Shown here: positions 49,322-57,100 of the stretch, piece after piece
Layout: each line of letters opens with the position of its first letter
Numbering within the stretch: the stretch's first letter is position 1
Origin: Enterobacter oligotrophicus
GTDB taxonomy: Bacteria > Pseudomonadota > Gammaproteobacteria > Enterobacterales > Enterobacteriaceae
DNA length: 64,000 bases
Assembly: GCF_009176645.1 (NCBI RefSeq)
Contig: NZ_AP019007.1
Coordinates: 806,001 to 870,000, forward strand
Direction: 5' to 3'
Notes under the pieces: model-generated
Database searches by the model: none
What the model was told of the DNA's origin: nothing
Seen by the model: only the letters and a program-made list of their open reading frames with translations
Translations under genes and position numbers: made by a program

Positions 49322-50088
49322 GCCTGTTCCTCCAGGTTATAAAGCGCGTCCAAAAAAGCGCTGGCAAAACTGCCGGGGCCACGGGAGTGCGCTGTAGCAA
49401 CGCTTCCGGCGCGCTTCATAAATCCACAGGCAGCAACCACGTTATCCAGCCTGTCGCCAGGCAGTGAACAGCTGGCTGCCACAACCGCCGAAAGCGCACA
49501 ACCAGTGCCCACCACGCGGGTCATCAGCGGATCGCCACCCGTTACCGTGCGGGTTCGCTGCCCGTCGGTGATGTAATCCACCTCGCCAGTGACCACCACA
49601 ATCGCATTCGTCTGACGTGCCAGCGCCTGGGCAGCAGGCAGCGCCGTGGCGGCGGTGTCGGCGGTGTCGACGCCACGCCCGCCCGCGCTCATCCCCGCCA
49701 GCGCGAGAATTTCAGACGCATTGCCGCGAATGGCTGCAGGTTTAAGGGAAAGAATGTGATGGCAAAAACGGGTGCGAAACGTCAGCGCGCCGACTGCAAC
49801 CGGATCGAGCGTCCAGGGTTTGCCTGCCGCCACAGCGCTTTCAATCGCCCGGCGCATCGACTGGGCGCGCGGCGCGGTGAGTGTGCCGACGTTGATAAGC
49901 ACCGCATCGGCAAGCGCGGCAAACTGCTCGGCTTCTTCGGCTTCAATCACCATCGCCGGGGATGCGCCAAGCGCCAGCAGAACGTTGGCCGTAAAGGTTT
50001 GCACGACATCGTTGGTCATACAGTGCGTGAGCGGGGAATGGGTTCGGAACTGATGTAAAACGTGTAAATCGAGCAGGTCAGGCTGCAT
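49318..50088 (-). CDS. thiM: Hydroxyethylthiazole kinase ThiM
   Basis: 256-residue thiazole salvage kinase. [21 protein letters not shown] at the N-terminus and the [17 protein letters not shown] motif with the conserved Cys are family features. A few residues shorter than E. coli ThiM. Preceded by a TPP riboswitch; the ribosome site GGCAGGAG lies just before the ATG and is the part sequestered when TPP binds. Confidence 0.96.
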   Translation of the reverse strand: MQPDLLDLHVLHQFRTHSPLTHCMTNDVVQTFTANVLLALGASPAMVIEAEEAEQFAALADAVLINVGTLTAPRAQSMRRAIESAVAAGKPWTLDPVAVGALTFRTRFCHHILSLKPAAIRGNASEILALAGMSAGGRGVDTADTAATALPAAQALARQTNAIVVVTGEVDYITDGQRTRTVTGGDPLMTRVVGTGCALSAVVAASCSLPGDRLDNVVAACGFMKRAGSVATAHSRGPGSFASAFLDALYNLEEQA

Positions 50089-50136
50089 GGTATCGCTCCT
50101 GCCTTGCGTGAAGAAGCGATGACCGGGAAGGCATCT

Positions 50137-50214
50137 GACTTCCCTACGCTGGCATTATCCAGATCAGGTAATACGGGTATTTCTCAGCCCATCAGCGATG
50201 GGGCACCCCGAGTC
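50137..50214 (-). promoter_or_regulatory. TPP riboswitch (thi-box) of thiMD
   Basis: Minus strand reads GACTCGGGGTGCCC, GGCTGAGAAATACCCG, then ACCTGATCTGGATAATGCCA and GCGTAGGGAAGTC, the conserved TPP aptamer. The region 50089-50136 is the expression platform containing the thiM ribosome site. TPP binding should block translation of thiM and, through coupling, thiD. Confidence 0.97.
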
Positions 50215-50228
50215 ATGAAGATTGAATC

Positions 50229-50234
50229 TCTATA
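50229..50234 (-). promoter_or_regulatory. Probable -10 box of the thiM promoter
   Basis: TATAGA on the minus strand, about 15 bases before the riboswitch 5' end, suits a leader beginning just upstream of GACTCGGGG. No good -35 hexamer is seen at 16-18 bases. Confidence 0.45.
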
Positions 50235-50466
50235 CTTTTTGCCAGCTTAGGGGAAGTGGGTTGCTAACGCAAGCCCGCCCTTCCGGTTATCGCTTCTTCA
50301 CGCTGTACCTCAGTTTGTACCCCATATCTGTATGACAAAATTTATTGATTATCTAAACGTGCTTCTAAAAACGCCTCGCGTAGAAAACGTCACTGAAGAG
50401 TTTCGTCAGTGTAGTTCCTAAGTGTTCTTTTTTTCTGGATGCGGCTGGTGAATCGCCACGGATAAT

Positions 50467-51279
50467 CTAGACACTTCTGAGCCGTTGAAAATATTGATTT
50501 TCATATTCCGTCGGTGGCATCTGATCACTCGAACCATGCCGACGCTTACTGTTATAAAACATTTCGATGTAATCAAAAATATCGCTGCGGGCTTCTCCCC
50601 GCGTCCCGTAGGTCTTTTTCTTTATCCGTTCACGCTTCAGTAGCTGGAAAAAACTTTCTGCAACTGCGTTGTCGTGACAGTTACCACGACGGCTCATACT
50701 GCCCTCCAGTCCGTGTGATTTCAGGAACGACTGCCACGCATGGCTTGTGTACTGACTACCCTGATCAGAATGAACCAGCACCTGTTTTTGGGGGTTACGT
50801 CGCCACACGGCCATCAGAAGCGCATTCAGGACAATATCTTTGGTCATCCGGGGTTGCATTGACCAGCCGATAACTTTGCGCGAGAACAGGTCAACAACTA
50901 CGGCCAGATACAGCCAGCCTTCGTGGGTTCGGATGTAAGTTATGTCCGTTACCCAACGTTCATCCGGTGCTTCCGGGTTGAACTGCCGCTGGAGTCTGTT
51001 GGGTGTCACGATACTGGCTTCATCTTTACGCGCTCGTGGGCTTCGATACCCGACCTGAGCCTTTATCCCGGCACGCTTCATTAGCCGCCAGACACGGTTA
51101 ATTCCGCATTGTTGCCCGCTATCTCGCAGGTCGAGATGGATCTTGCGATAGCCATAAACGCAACCGGACTCCAGCCAGAACTGTTTGATTTGTCCTGTCA
51201 GCCTGAGATCCGCCTGATGCCGTGGTGAATGCGGCTGTTGAAGCCAGGTGTAAAACCCACTCGGATGAACATTCAGCAC
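50467..51279 (-). CDS. IS3-family transposase OrfB (integrase-like DDE domain)
   Basis: About 270 residues from the first GTG; the frame extends further upstream towards orfA, so the natural product is probably the OrfAB fusion made by -1 frameshifting. The catalytic triad is visible: Asp in WVTDITYI, Asp in VHSDQGSQY, Glu in NAVAESFF. HTH_21-type N-terminal part (VYGYRKIHLDL). Looks intact. Confidence 0.88.
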   Translation of the reverse strand: MLNVHPSGFYTWLQQPHSPRHQADLRLTGQIKQFWLESGCVYGYRKIHLDLRDSGQQCGINRVWRLMKRAGIKAQVGYRSPRARKDEASIVTPNRLQRQFNPEAPDERWVTDITYIRTHEGWLYLAVVVDLFSRKVIGWSMQPRMTKDIVLNALLMAVWRRNPQKQVLVHSDQGSQYTSHAWQSFLKSHGLEGSMSRRGNCHDNAVAESFFQLLKRERIKKKTYGTRGEARSDIFDYIEMFYNSKRRHGSSDQMPPTEYENQYFQRLRSV

Positions 51280-51335
51280 CCGACAGAGTAGACGAACAGG
51301 CCAATAACAGGAGTTGTCACGGATAAAGACGTACC

Positions 51336-51614
51336 TCAGTCGGACAGCTTTGCGAAGTACGCCGCGGCTTTTTTTAATATATCCCGTTCGTCAGTAACCC
51401 GCTTCAGCTCCTTCTGGAGTCGGCGGATCTCGGCCTGAGCATCTGACTGCTCTTTGTTGGTGGAAGAGTCCGGCCCGTACTTCTTTATCCAGGCATAAAG
51501 ACTGTGGGTAGTGATATCGAGACGTGTTGCAACACTGGAAACAGAATGGTCACGATCAACAACCTGTTTGACAGCTTCAATTTTAAACTCTTCAGGATAA
51601 CGCTTACTGCTCAT
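51336..51614 (-). CDS. IS3-family OrfA (DNA-binding subunit)
   Basis: 92 residues from MSSKRYPEEFKIEAVKQVVD: a helix-turn-helix (SVSSVATRLDITTHSLYAWI) and a leucine-zipper tail (AEIRRLQKELKRVTDERDIL). A run A7G on the minus strand at 51368-51375 (A AAA AAG type) lies near its 3' end, the expected slippery site for making OrfAB. The start at 51614 is chosen over 51635 by family similarity. Confidence 0.88.
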   Translation of the reverse strand: MSSKRYPEEFKIEAVKQVVDRDHSVSSVATRLDITTHSLYAWIKKYGPDSSTNKEQSDAQAEIRRLQKELKRVTDERDILKKAAAYFAKLSD

Positions 51615-51798
51615 GTGCACCTCTCTTAAAGCCATTTTAAATGACTCTGAGGCGTCTGTTAAACCCGTGGCGATTCAATTTGAACAACTCTCTGATATTT
51701 GAGAATTCCTAATGTCATATTGGGGAGGTCCCCAAAGTTAACGTTTAACAGCTTAAATAACCACGCTAATAATCCACGGAAAGTAGGCCTTTCTGAAT

Positions 51799-51829
51799 GA
51801 AGCATACACTAAACCCTGTGTATGCCTTC
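51799..51829. terminator. Hairpin after the ATPase gene
   Basis: GAAG-CATACAC-TAAACCCT-GTGTATG-CCTTC, a strong stem with one bulged base, about 25 bases beyond the ATPase stop on the minus strand. There is no long T run on either side. It lies between the ATPase gene and the IS. Confidence 0.55.
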
Positions 51830-51854
51830 ATATCTTCAGAATTAAAATTAATTA

Positions 51855-53471
51855 CTATATTGCTCCTTTATCCGTTATAACCTCCGCACCTTCCATCCTT
51901 TCAAAAAGATAAGAAATCAAACTTAAAACGTTTAAACAATCCAACTCTGAATATTGCTCAGGAACTAATTTATCCAATGGCATATGAGCAGCCGGGTTTC
52001 TAAAGGACTCAATAACTCCTTGAGATAATGAGCGCTGTCCACTTTGAATACTCATACCTGTTTTAGTTGAAGTATCACATAATTTAATGACAGGTTTATT
52101 AGGAGAGAATACTAAATTAACAAGTTCTGTACCATCAAGTGTTGAACCAGTAAGTTCACGAATCACCTCACAGTATATTTTCGTTCCTTGATCAGCTGCC
52201 ATTCCATATTGTTTATTTGTATAGAATGCTTTTATTCTATCTTTAATTTTCTCATTCAGATACCGCCAGTGTAGCAAAGGATATTCTGGAACTATTGTAT
52301 GCAGAGCTTCAATTACAGGAGTATACTTCTCCAGTGCGTCCTCTTCACCAAGAAAGTCAATAATTTTTGATGTTTGTTGCCTTATATCCTCAGGCATAGT
52401 ACTCATCCATTGATTGGTATCTATGCCAGTTGTCACCTCAAGTTCTTTTTCCTTCTTCTCTTTCCTTTTATTTCTCCAATCATTATTAACTTGGTTAATG
52501 ATTGTTGATAAATATTCTCGAAGAAGAGCCATTTCTTCATTATCCCAATCAATAGACTGCCGGTTGGTTGAGATGACATCATCATCAAGATCATCAATGA
52601 AATCAACAGATATCCATCCGGTCAAATATTGAAAGAAATGGCTTGACGTGCTGTTTGAAAAAAACTCGGGGTTATTAACGAGCTTCCCTCTTGAAAATAG
52701 CGAAATACCTCTTAATCCCGAATTTGGTCTTATAGGAGTTCGTGAAGTATACAATTTTCCTTTCAATTTATCTTTATAAGGGCTGTCATCTTTAACCAAA
52801 GACTCAACATCCCATTCGAACTGCTGCTCAAAACCACTATAACGACGAGCATTATTTACAGTTGCAACATGACCATGTTGGTCTTTAAGATTTATATTAA
52901 AATTATCATCAACGATAAATATTTTTGACAGGCTGTTAGCAATCGCTTCAAGATCAAATGGCGATTGTCGTTTGAGTTTGGATAATTTTATCGTCGTCCC
53001 ATTTGGAGCATCTGTAGGCCCATCAGATAATTCAACCGTTGGATTATAAACACCATCAGCATTGAGCAGTGCATTCCAATCAAGTATAAATCTATTTCTT
53101 TTTCCATCCTTAACAGTATCAATAGTTATTTCTTTGGCAAGACCAAAAAGAGCTAATTTCCCTAAACCTTTTTTACCTGTAGCATAACGTCCAAACCGTG
53201 GTGTTGGCTTATCACCATCATGTCGGCGTCTATTTCTGCCTATGACTAAAAATCGTTGTTGAATATCTGTGGCACTCATCCCTGTACCATCATCTTTAAT
53301 ACTGATAAATTTGTTACTCCCTACTTCCAAAAAATCGAGAGTCACGTTTCCTGAGTCAGCATCATAGGCATTTGAAATCAGTTCAGCAAGAGCTGGTGGA
53401 AGCGTAGAATACATTTTCACGCCGAGATGTTCTATCGTATGAGGATCAAACTTCATTTCGTAATCAGACAT
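51855..53471 (-). CDS. MORC/MutL-like GHKL ATPase with C-terminal Ymh-like (TIGR02391) domain
   Basis: 538 residues. N-terminal Bergerat ATPase: ELISNAYDADS (N34), KDDGTGM (60-65), the G-rich loop FGRYATGKKGLGKLA (94-107) and NGTTIKL. This arrangement is of the MORC/MutL type found with restriction-modification genes (Iyer, Abhiman and Aravind, 2008). After a charged helical linker (about 340-360), the C-terminus (SQGVIESFRNPAAHMP onward) resembles the TIGR02391/Ymh domain, which includes predicted effector-type modules. It starts four bases after the methylase, so they form an operon. No nuclease motif is evident. AT-rich, transferred. Confidence 0.8.
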   Translation of the reverse strand: MSDYEMKFDPHTIEHLGVKMYSTLPPALAELISNAYDADSGNVTLDFLEVGSNKFISIKDDGTGMSATDIQQRFLVIGRNRRRHDGDKPTPRFGRYATGKKGLGKLALFGLAKEITIDTVKDGKRNRFILDWNALLNADGVYNPTVELSDGPTDAPNGTTIKLSKLKRQSPFDLEAIANSLSKIFIVDDNFNINLKDQHGHVATVNNARRYSGFEQQFEWDVESLVKDDSPYKDKLKGKLYTSRTPIRPNSGLRGISLFSRGKLVNNPEFFSNSTSSHFFQYLTGWISVDFIDDLDDDVISTNRQSIDWDNEEMALLREYLSTIINQVNNDWRNKRKEKKEKELEVTTGIDTNQWMSTMPEDIRQQTSKIIDFLGEEDALEKYTPVIEALHTIVPEYPLLHWRYLNEKIKDRIKAFYTNKQYGMAADQGTKIYCEVIRELTGSTLDGTELVNLVFSPNKPVIKLCDTSTKTGMSIQSGQRSLSQGVIESFRNPAAHMPLDKLVPEQYSELDCLNVLSLISYLFERMEGAEVITDKGAI

Positions 53472-53475
53472 GTGA

Positions 53476-54525
53476 TTATTCCCTATTCTGTTTTCCTAAT
53501 TGATTCAAATGCTCAATAATCTTGGTTGCATGTGCACAAATAAAAGCAGGTGGCAAGGCATTGCCGATCATTAGTGCAGCGAACTCTCTCCCTCTATCCA
53601 GCGAAAAGGCATAGTTTTTGGGAAAAGTTTGAAGTGCGGCAGCTTCACGCAACGTAATAGCTCTATCTTGTTCAGGATGCAAAAAACGTCCCTTTGAAGG
53701 ATTGGTACACCCACCAGTAATGGTTGGAGAAACTTTATCCCATGACATTCGCCCATAAACATCTTTATATCCATCTGGATTTTTCAAATGGCAGGGTAGC
53801 CACAAGTGTTTGGGTAAATCTGATCTCGAACCACCATTTTTAGGAATATTTCTGATCATGGCTTTAATTTTATCGGTCCTGCTCGGAATAAAATCATGCA
53901 GAATATCATTACCTTCACCAGGAACAGGAAAATCTGCGATTGCATCTTTGACGGTCTTAGGAGAAGCTACTTTTAAAGGCTCATCGATATAACCAAACTT
54001 AGATGCGATAAGGATCATTCTTTTTCTACGTTGAGGAACTCCATAGCAAGCGGTATCTTTCACTTGCAATGTCTTTTCACCAATGGCATATCCACGATCA
54101 TGGAGCTCGTCAATGACCTTATTTATTCTTTCATCTTTAGCCAGAGCAGGAACATTCTCGATCATGACTGTTTTAGGTTCAAATGCCCTCACAAATCTCA
54201 TTAAATCAAAAATAAGGTCATTTCTAATATCTTCAACTGAAGTACATTTGTTTCGAGTGCGATGAGATGAGAAACCTTGGCATGGAGGGCAACCCGCTAA
54301 TAAATCCAACTCTCCCGGTTTGAGCTGCAACTCCTCCATGATTTTTAAAGGATTTAACGAGCGAATATCAGCTTCGTAGAGTATATGATCGGCATGGTTA
54401 GTTTTGTAAGTTCTTGCAGCAACAGCTTCAAGCTCAACACCTGCGATAACTTTAAAGCCAGCTTCTTTTAAACCGCATGTCAATCCACCCGCACCGCAGA
54501 ATAGGTCAATTGCTGTGAAATTCAT
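53476..54525 (-). CDS. DNA (cytosine-5) methyltransferase
   Basis: 349 residues with the m5C motif order: I DLFCGAGGLTCGLKEAG (7-23), IV AGCPPCQGFSSHR with catalytic Cys82, VI ENVPAL (123-128), VIII PQRRKRMILIAS (165-176), a short target-recognition region (about 190-290), IX TLREAAALQTFP and X IGNALPP. It methylates an unknown site and probably protects the host from the partner activity of the ATPase operon. Length is normal. A ten-codon open frame with a better ribosome site overlaps its start. Confidence 0.92.
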   Translation of the reverse strand: MNFTAIDLFCGAGGLTCGLKEAGFKVIAGVELEAVAARTYKTNHADHILYEADIRSLNPLKIMEELQLKPGELDLLAGCPPCQGFSSHRTRNKCTSVEDIRNDLIFDLMRFVRAFEPKTVMIENVPALAKDERINKVIDELHDRGYAIGEKTLQVKDTACYGVPQRRKRMILIASKFGYIDEPLKVASPKTVKDAIADFPVPGEGNDILHDFIPSRTDKIKAMIRNIPKNGGSRSDLPKHLWLPCHLKNPDGYKDVYGRMSWDKVSPTITGGCTNPSKGRFLHPEQDRAITLREAAALQTFPKNYAFSLDRGREFAALMIGNALPPAFICAHATKIIEHLNQLGKQNRE

Positions 54526-54538
54526 TGATTAGATCCAT
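54506..54538 (-). other. Possible ten-codon upstream ORF overlapping the methylase start
   Basis: ATG at 54538 follows AAGGAA by seven bases and encodes MDLINEFHSN then stop, ending 20 bases inside the methylase gene in another frame. It could couple or limit methylase translation. Only position and ribosome site support it. Confidence 0.3.
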
Positions 54539-54775
54539 GTGTTCGTTCCTTTCTGCAATTTTGCCATAGTATCAATTGCTTGAAAAGTAAAGAAGAAAGT
54601 ATAATTAGTATTAATGAGTTAAAAACCATCATACATTTATCATTAACCCTTTGATCCAGCAAAAGTAAGCACCATTCAGAATAGCTGACTCACAACTTCT
54701 TTTCCTGCAATTTTAATGGTTGGAGTATATTTTTCGCACAGTAAACGCGGTTGCACTATCAAGCATTAAGGTTCG

Positions 54776-55738
54776 TTAGCTCGTCCAACTCAAGCCGTCT
54801 ATCACATAACAGATCGTAGTGAGGGGAAATGTATGCAGATAACGCTTAGTTATTCCCCCGCTCTTCTCATGACCAACAGTCTGTTGCAAGTGTAGGATGT
54901 TCTTCACCCAACCAGCCATTGCAGCGGAACAGACCGAGTGACGGATAGAATGCAGTAACCTTCGCTGTCCATAATCGTCCAGGTAAGCAATACCTAACTG
55001 ATCTCGAACTTCAGCAAACACTTTACCAACCTTAGTCATGTTCGTACCCGCCACGTCTGAGAATATCCGCTCCTTCCACTGGCAATTAACGTACTCCATG
55101 AAACCCCATTCGATTAACTTCGGGTTGATGACTACCTGTCTTGTAGCGTTTTCGGTTTTCCCCTGACCTCCTTCGGCAATTAGGAAATAGTAACGCTGGC
55201 TGTCCTTATCATACTTAATCTGTGACTTCTCCAGTTTGGCAATCTCTCCTCTTCTGGCTCCGGTATATGCCAATAGCAATATGATCCATTTTATCCAGTT
55301 GTCAGGCTGTTTTAACGCCCACTATACAAACTTTCTCATTTCTGTCGCACTGTATGCACCAAACCTCGCTTTAGACGGTGCAGCCACTACTCCATCAGTC
55401 GGAGACTTCTCCAGAATATCTTTATTGTCAGTCAGGAAGGTTTTAAACAGCGATTTGTAAATCTTCAAATGCTTGTGGATGGCCTCAACACCAACCAGTT
55501 CATCAGGAGAAACATCATCGCATTCGATTAGTTGCTGAATAGTCATTGAGCGATAAGGCTGAACAACACGCTTCGGGAGATTTTCAACGACCTCCATCAC
55601 CTGTTTAATGTCCTGTTTGGTAATCGCCGTGACATCGGATTCCCCTCCCAAGACAGTCAACAACACTCCCACGTAACGCTCATTTGCCATTGAGATCGAT
55701 TTTGTCCAGTTGCGCCCCAAAAAAGGCCAGCTTCAAGA
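54776..55738 (-). pseudogene. Decayed tyrosine recombinase (integrase)
   Basis: Two pieces in the same frame: a core-binding part (NWTKSISMANERYVGVLLTV, from about 55738) and a catalytic part with Arg in YTGARRGEI, HxxR in LHSIRHSV, His in VGHE and Tyr in TKRYLHTF. They are separated by a single in-frame TAG (after RKFV, 55322-55324), with similarity continuing WALKQPDNWIKW across it. The N-terminal arm is missing, with a stop just upstream. Probably the former integrase of accessory block 2, no longer functional unless the TAG is suppressed. Confidence 0.85.
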
Positions 55739-55796
55739 ATAATCTTAAAAATAAATTATCATCATAAATCAAAAAGATACATTTATCGTTTTTATC

Positions 55797-55837
55797 GATC
55801 ATTACTTGATTATTGATCGTTATTATTGATCAATAAT
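55797..55837. promoter_or_regulatory. GATC cluster and 16-bp palindrome upstream of the EAL gene
   Basis: Three GATC Dam sites lie at 55797, 55815 and 55828. The last is at the centre of the perfect palindrome ATTATTGATCAATAAT (55822-55837), and a half copy TTATTGATC precedes it. It looks like an operator next to the EAL gene start, possibly methylation-sensitive. Confidence 0.45.
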
Positions 55838-55884
55838 TTTTAAAGGTGCATTATCAGCCAGTTATCACTCAACTGGAACGTAAC

Positions 55885-56556
55885 ATGCACTCCGAATTCA
55901 TTGCTGAACCCATAATGAACTTTGAAGGTAAGCTGTTAGGAGTCGAGCTTCTTACCCGGTTTATCTCTGAGTCCAGGCGGCCTCTTCACCCAGAGTTTGT
56001 CATTTCAGGCTGGGATTTCGATCGGAAACGCCTTTTCCTCTATGAACAGTTTGGGGTCATAGCCAGTAAGCAGGACTGGTTCGAGCATAACGGCTTGTTC
56101 TGCTCTCTCAACATTGATTACGATATGGCGACACTTTTAAGGCATGACGGTTTATTACAGTTAACAGTCAGTTCCATGCCGTTTATCAAACTTGAAGTTT
56201 CTGAAGAGTTTCCCGGTCTTGAGCAAGGGCTTAAAAGCCCAATACTGAAAGCACTGTGTCAGGGTGTTAACTCACTCTGGCTGGATGACCTGGGAGCCGG
56301 AAATGCAACAGTTGCCAGCCTGCTTGGAGGCTGCTTCGAAGTGGTGAAGATTGACCGTCATTTCTTCAATGATCAAATTGATAAACCCACATTTCCCTTG
56401 TTGATAAAAAATATAAAACGGTATTGCAATAAGATAGTGGTGGAAGGCGTAGAGAGTAGACAGTATCTCGAACGACTACAGGAGGTTGGTATTTGGGGAC
56501 TGCAAGGATACCTCTTTGAATCAGCCCCCTTTCATAGCGTTGAGACATTGCTATAA
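55885..56556 (+). CDS. Stand-alone EAL-domain protein (putative c-di-GMP phosphodiesterase)
   Basis: 223 residues from ATG 55885; a GTG at 55846 in frame would add 13 residues but lacks a ribosome site. A single EAL domain with no sensor. Residues matching the catalytic set appear kept: GVELLTRF (Glu of EAL-like motif), SLNID (Asn), KLEVSEE (Glu), LDDLGAGNA (two Asp), VVKID (Lys), VEGVES (Glu) and LQGYLF (Gln), although the motifs are diverged (ELL for EAL, DDLGAG for DDFGTG). Hydrolysis of c-di-GMP is plausible; alternatively a YdiV-like binding protein. Followed by a terminator. Confidence 0.8.
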   Translation: MHSEFIAEPIMNFEGKLLGVELLTRFISESRRPLHPEFVISGWDFDRKRLFLYEQFGVIASKQDWFEHNGLFCSLNIDYDMATLLRHDGLLQLTVSSMPFIKLEVSEEFPGLEQGLKSPILKALCQGVNSLWLDDLGAGNATVASLLGGCFEVVKIDRHFFNDQIDKPTFPLLIKNIKRYCNKIVVEGVESRQYLERLQEVGIWGLQGYLFESAPFHSVETLL

Positions 56557-56582
56557 AAAAGCCGGGCTTGACCCGGCTTTTA
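56555..56582 (+). terminator. Rho-independent terminator after the EAL gene
   Basis: AAAAGCCGGG-CTTGA-CCCGGCTTTT, a compact hairpin with T tail directly after the stop. Confidence 0.92.
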
Positions 56583-56603
56583 TGGAACGGCACCCCGAGT
56601 CAT

Positions 56604-57100
56604 TGATAAGAACTTACTCTCGTTTTGCAGAGCAGGTGAAGTCAATGCGCGATGCAAGACATGGCGGTGCCTCGCTGTCATGTTAGTTGTTATAGCAATC
56701 AGGCTTATTGAAAACGGTATTACGGATATGTCCCGGAATAAAAACAGCCTGACGTGTCTACCGTATTTGGCGGGTAATGCTGACACAATCAGGCAAAAGG
56801 GGCGTTCTGCCCTCATTATCCTCGTTCTGTGGCACGATTTGTCACATACTTTTCTCTATTTTTACAGTCCTGACAAATTGCACTTAACTGTCTGTTTTCA
56901 TTTGGCATAAAGCGCAATTTCTTTTCTCAAAACGGGCATATTTCCGCCCCCACCCTCCGCGTCACAAAACCGTAAACAAATTAACCATTGAGCCCCGTGG
57001 CAAAAGGCTCTATATTGGCGGCGTTTTTTTCAGGCCCCATCTGTTTTTTAACTTTTTATTCAATCGTGGCTCATAACGAAGCGGCGGTTGTAGGAGTGAT
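56604..57100. other. Long leader/intergenic region before dat
   Basis: 497 bases with no convincing gene; short open frames in both strands look random. It may hold core sequence on the right and accessory-block edge on the left. Confidence 0.5.
56988..57016 (+). promoter_or_regulatory. Probable sigma-70 promoter of dat-ddc
   Basis: TTGAGC (56988-56993), 17-base spacer, TATATT (57011-57016); four and five of six consensus bases. Start of transcription would fall near 57023, giving a leader of about 80 bases. Confidence 0.6.

Larger units (their letters stand above)
50106..50303. repeat. 21-bp inverted repeat flanking the thiM riboswitch
   Basis: 50106-50126 and 50283-50303 are inverted copies with one mismatch (core GCGTGAAGAAGCGAT / ATCGCTTCTTCACGC). 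The left copy is part of the thiM leader's expression platform. The right copy lies upstream of the promoter. Confidence 0.85.
50449..51677 (-). mobile_element. IS3-family insertion sequence (ISEhe3-like)
   Basis: About 1229 bp bounded by imperfect inverted repeats beginning TGAATCGCCACGG at both ends. It encodes OrfA and OrfB in overlapping frames. The protein sequences recall ISEhe3/ISEc52-type elements, but I cannot check the name. The bases flanking the two ends (CTGG left, ATTT right) are not a target duplication. Confidence 0.85.
50217..56604. mobile_element. Accessory block 2 between thiM and dat
   Basis: AT-rich insertion carrying an IS3-family element, the ATPase-cytosine methylase pair, a decayed tyrosine recombinase and an EAL protein. 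GGCACCCCGAGTCAT occurs at 50202-50216 (riboswitch 5' end) and at 56589-56603, which could be attachment-site copies. The true left boundary is uncertain because a plausible thiM promoter extends past 50216. Confidence 0.55.

Noticed and set aside
56580..56910. Short open frames before dat (66-78 codons)
   Set aside because: No ribosome sites, low-complexity composition and mutual overlap on both strands; treated as non-coding.
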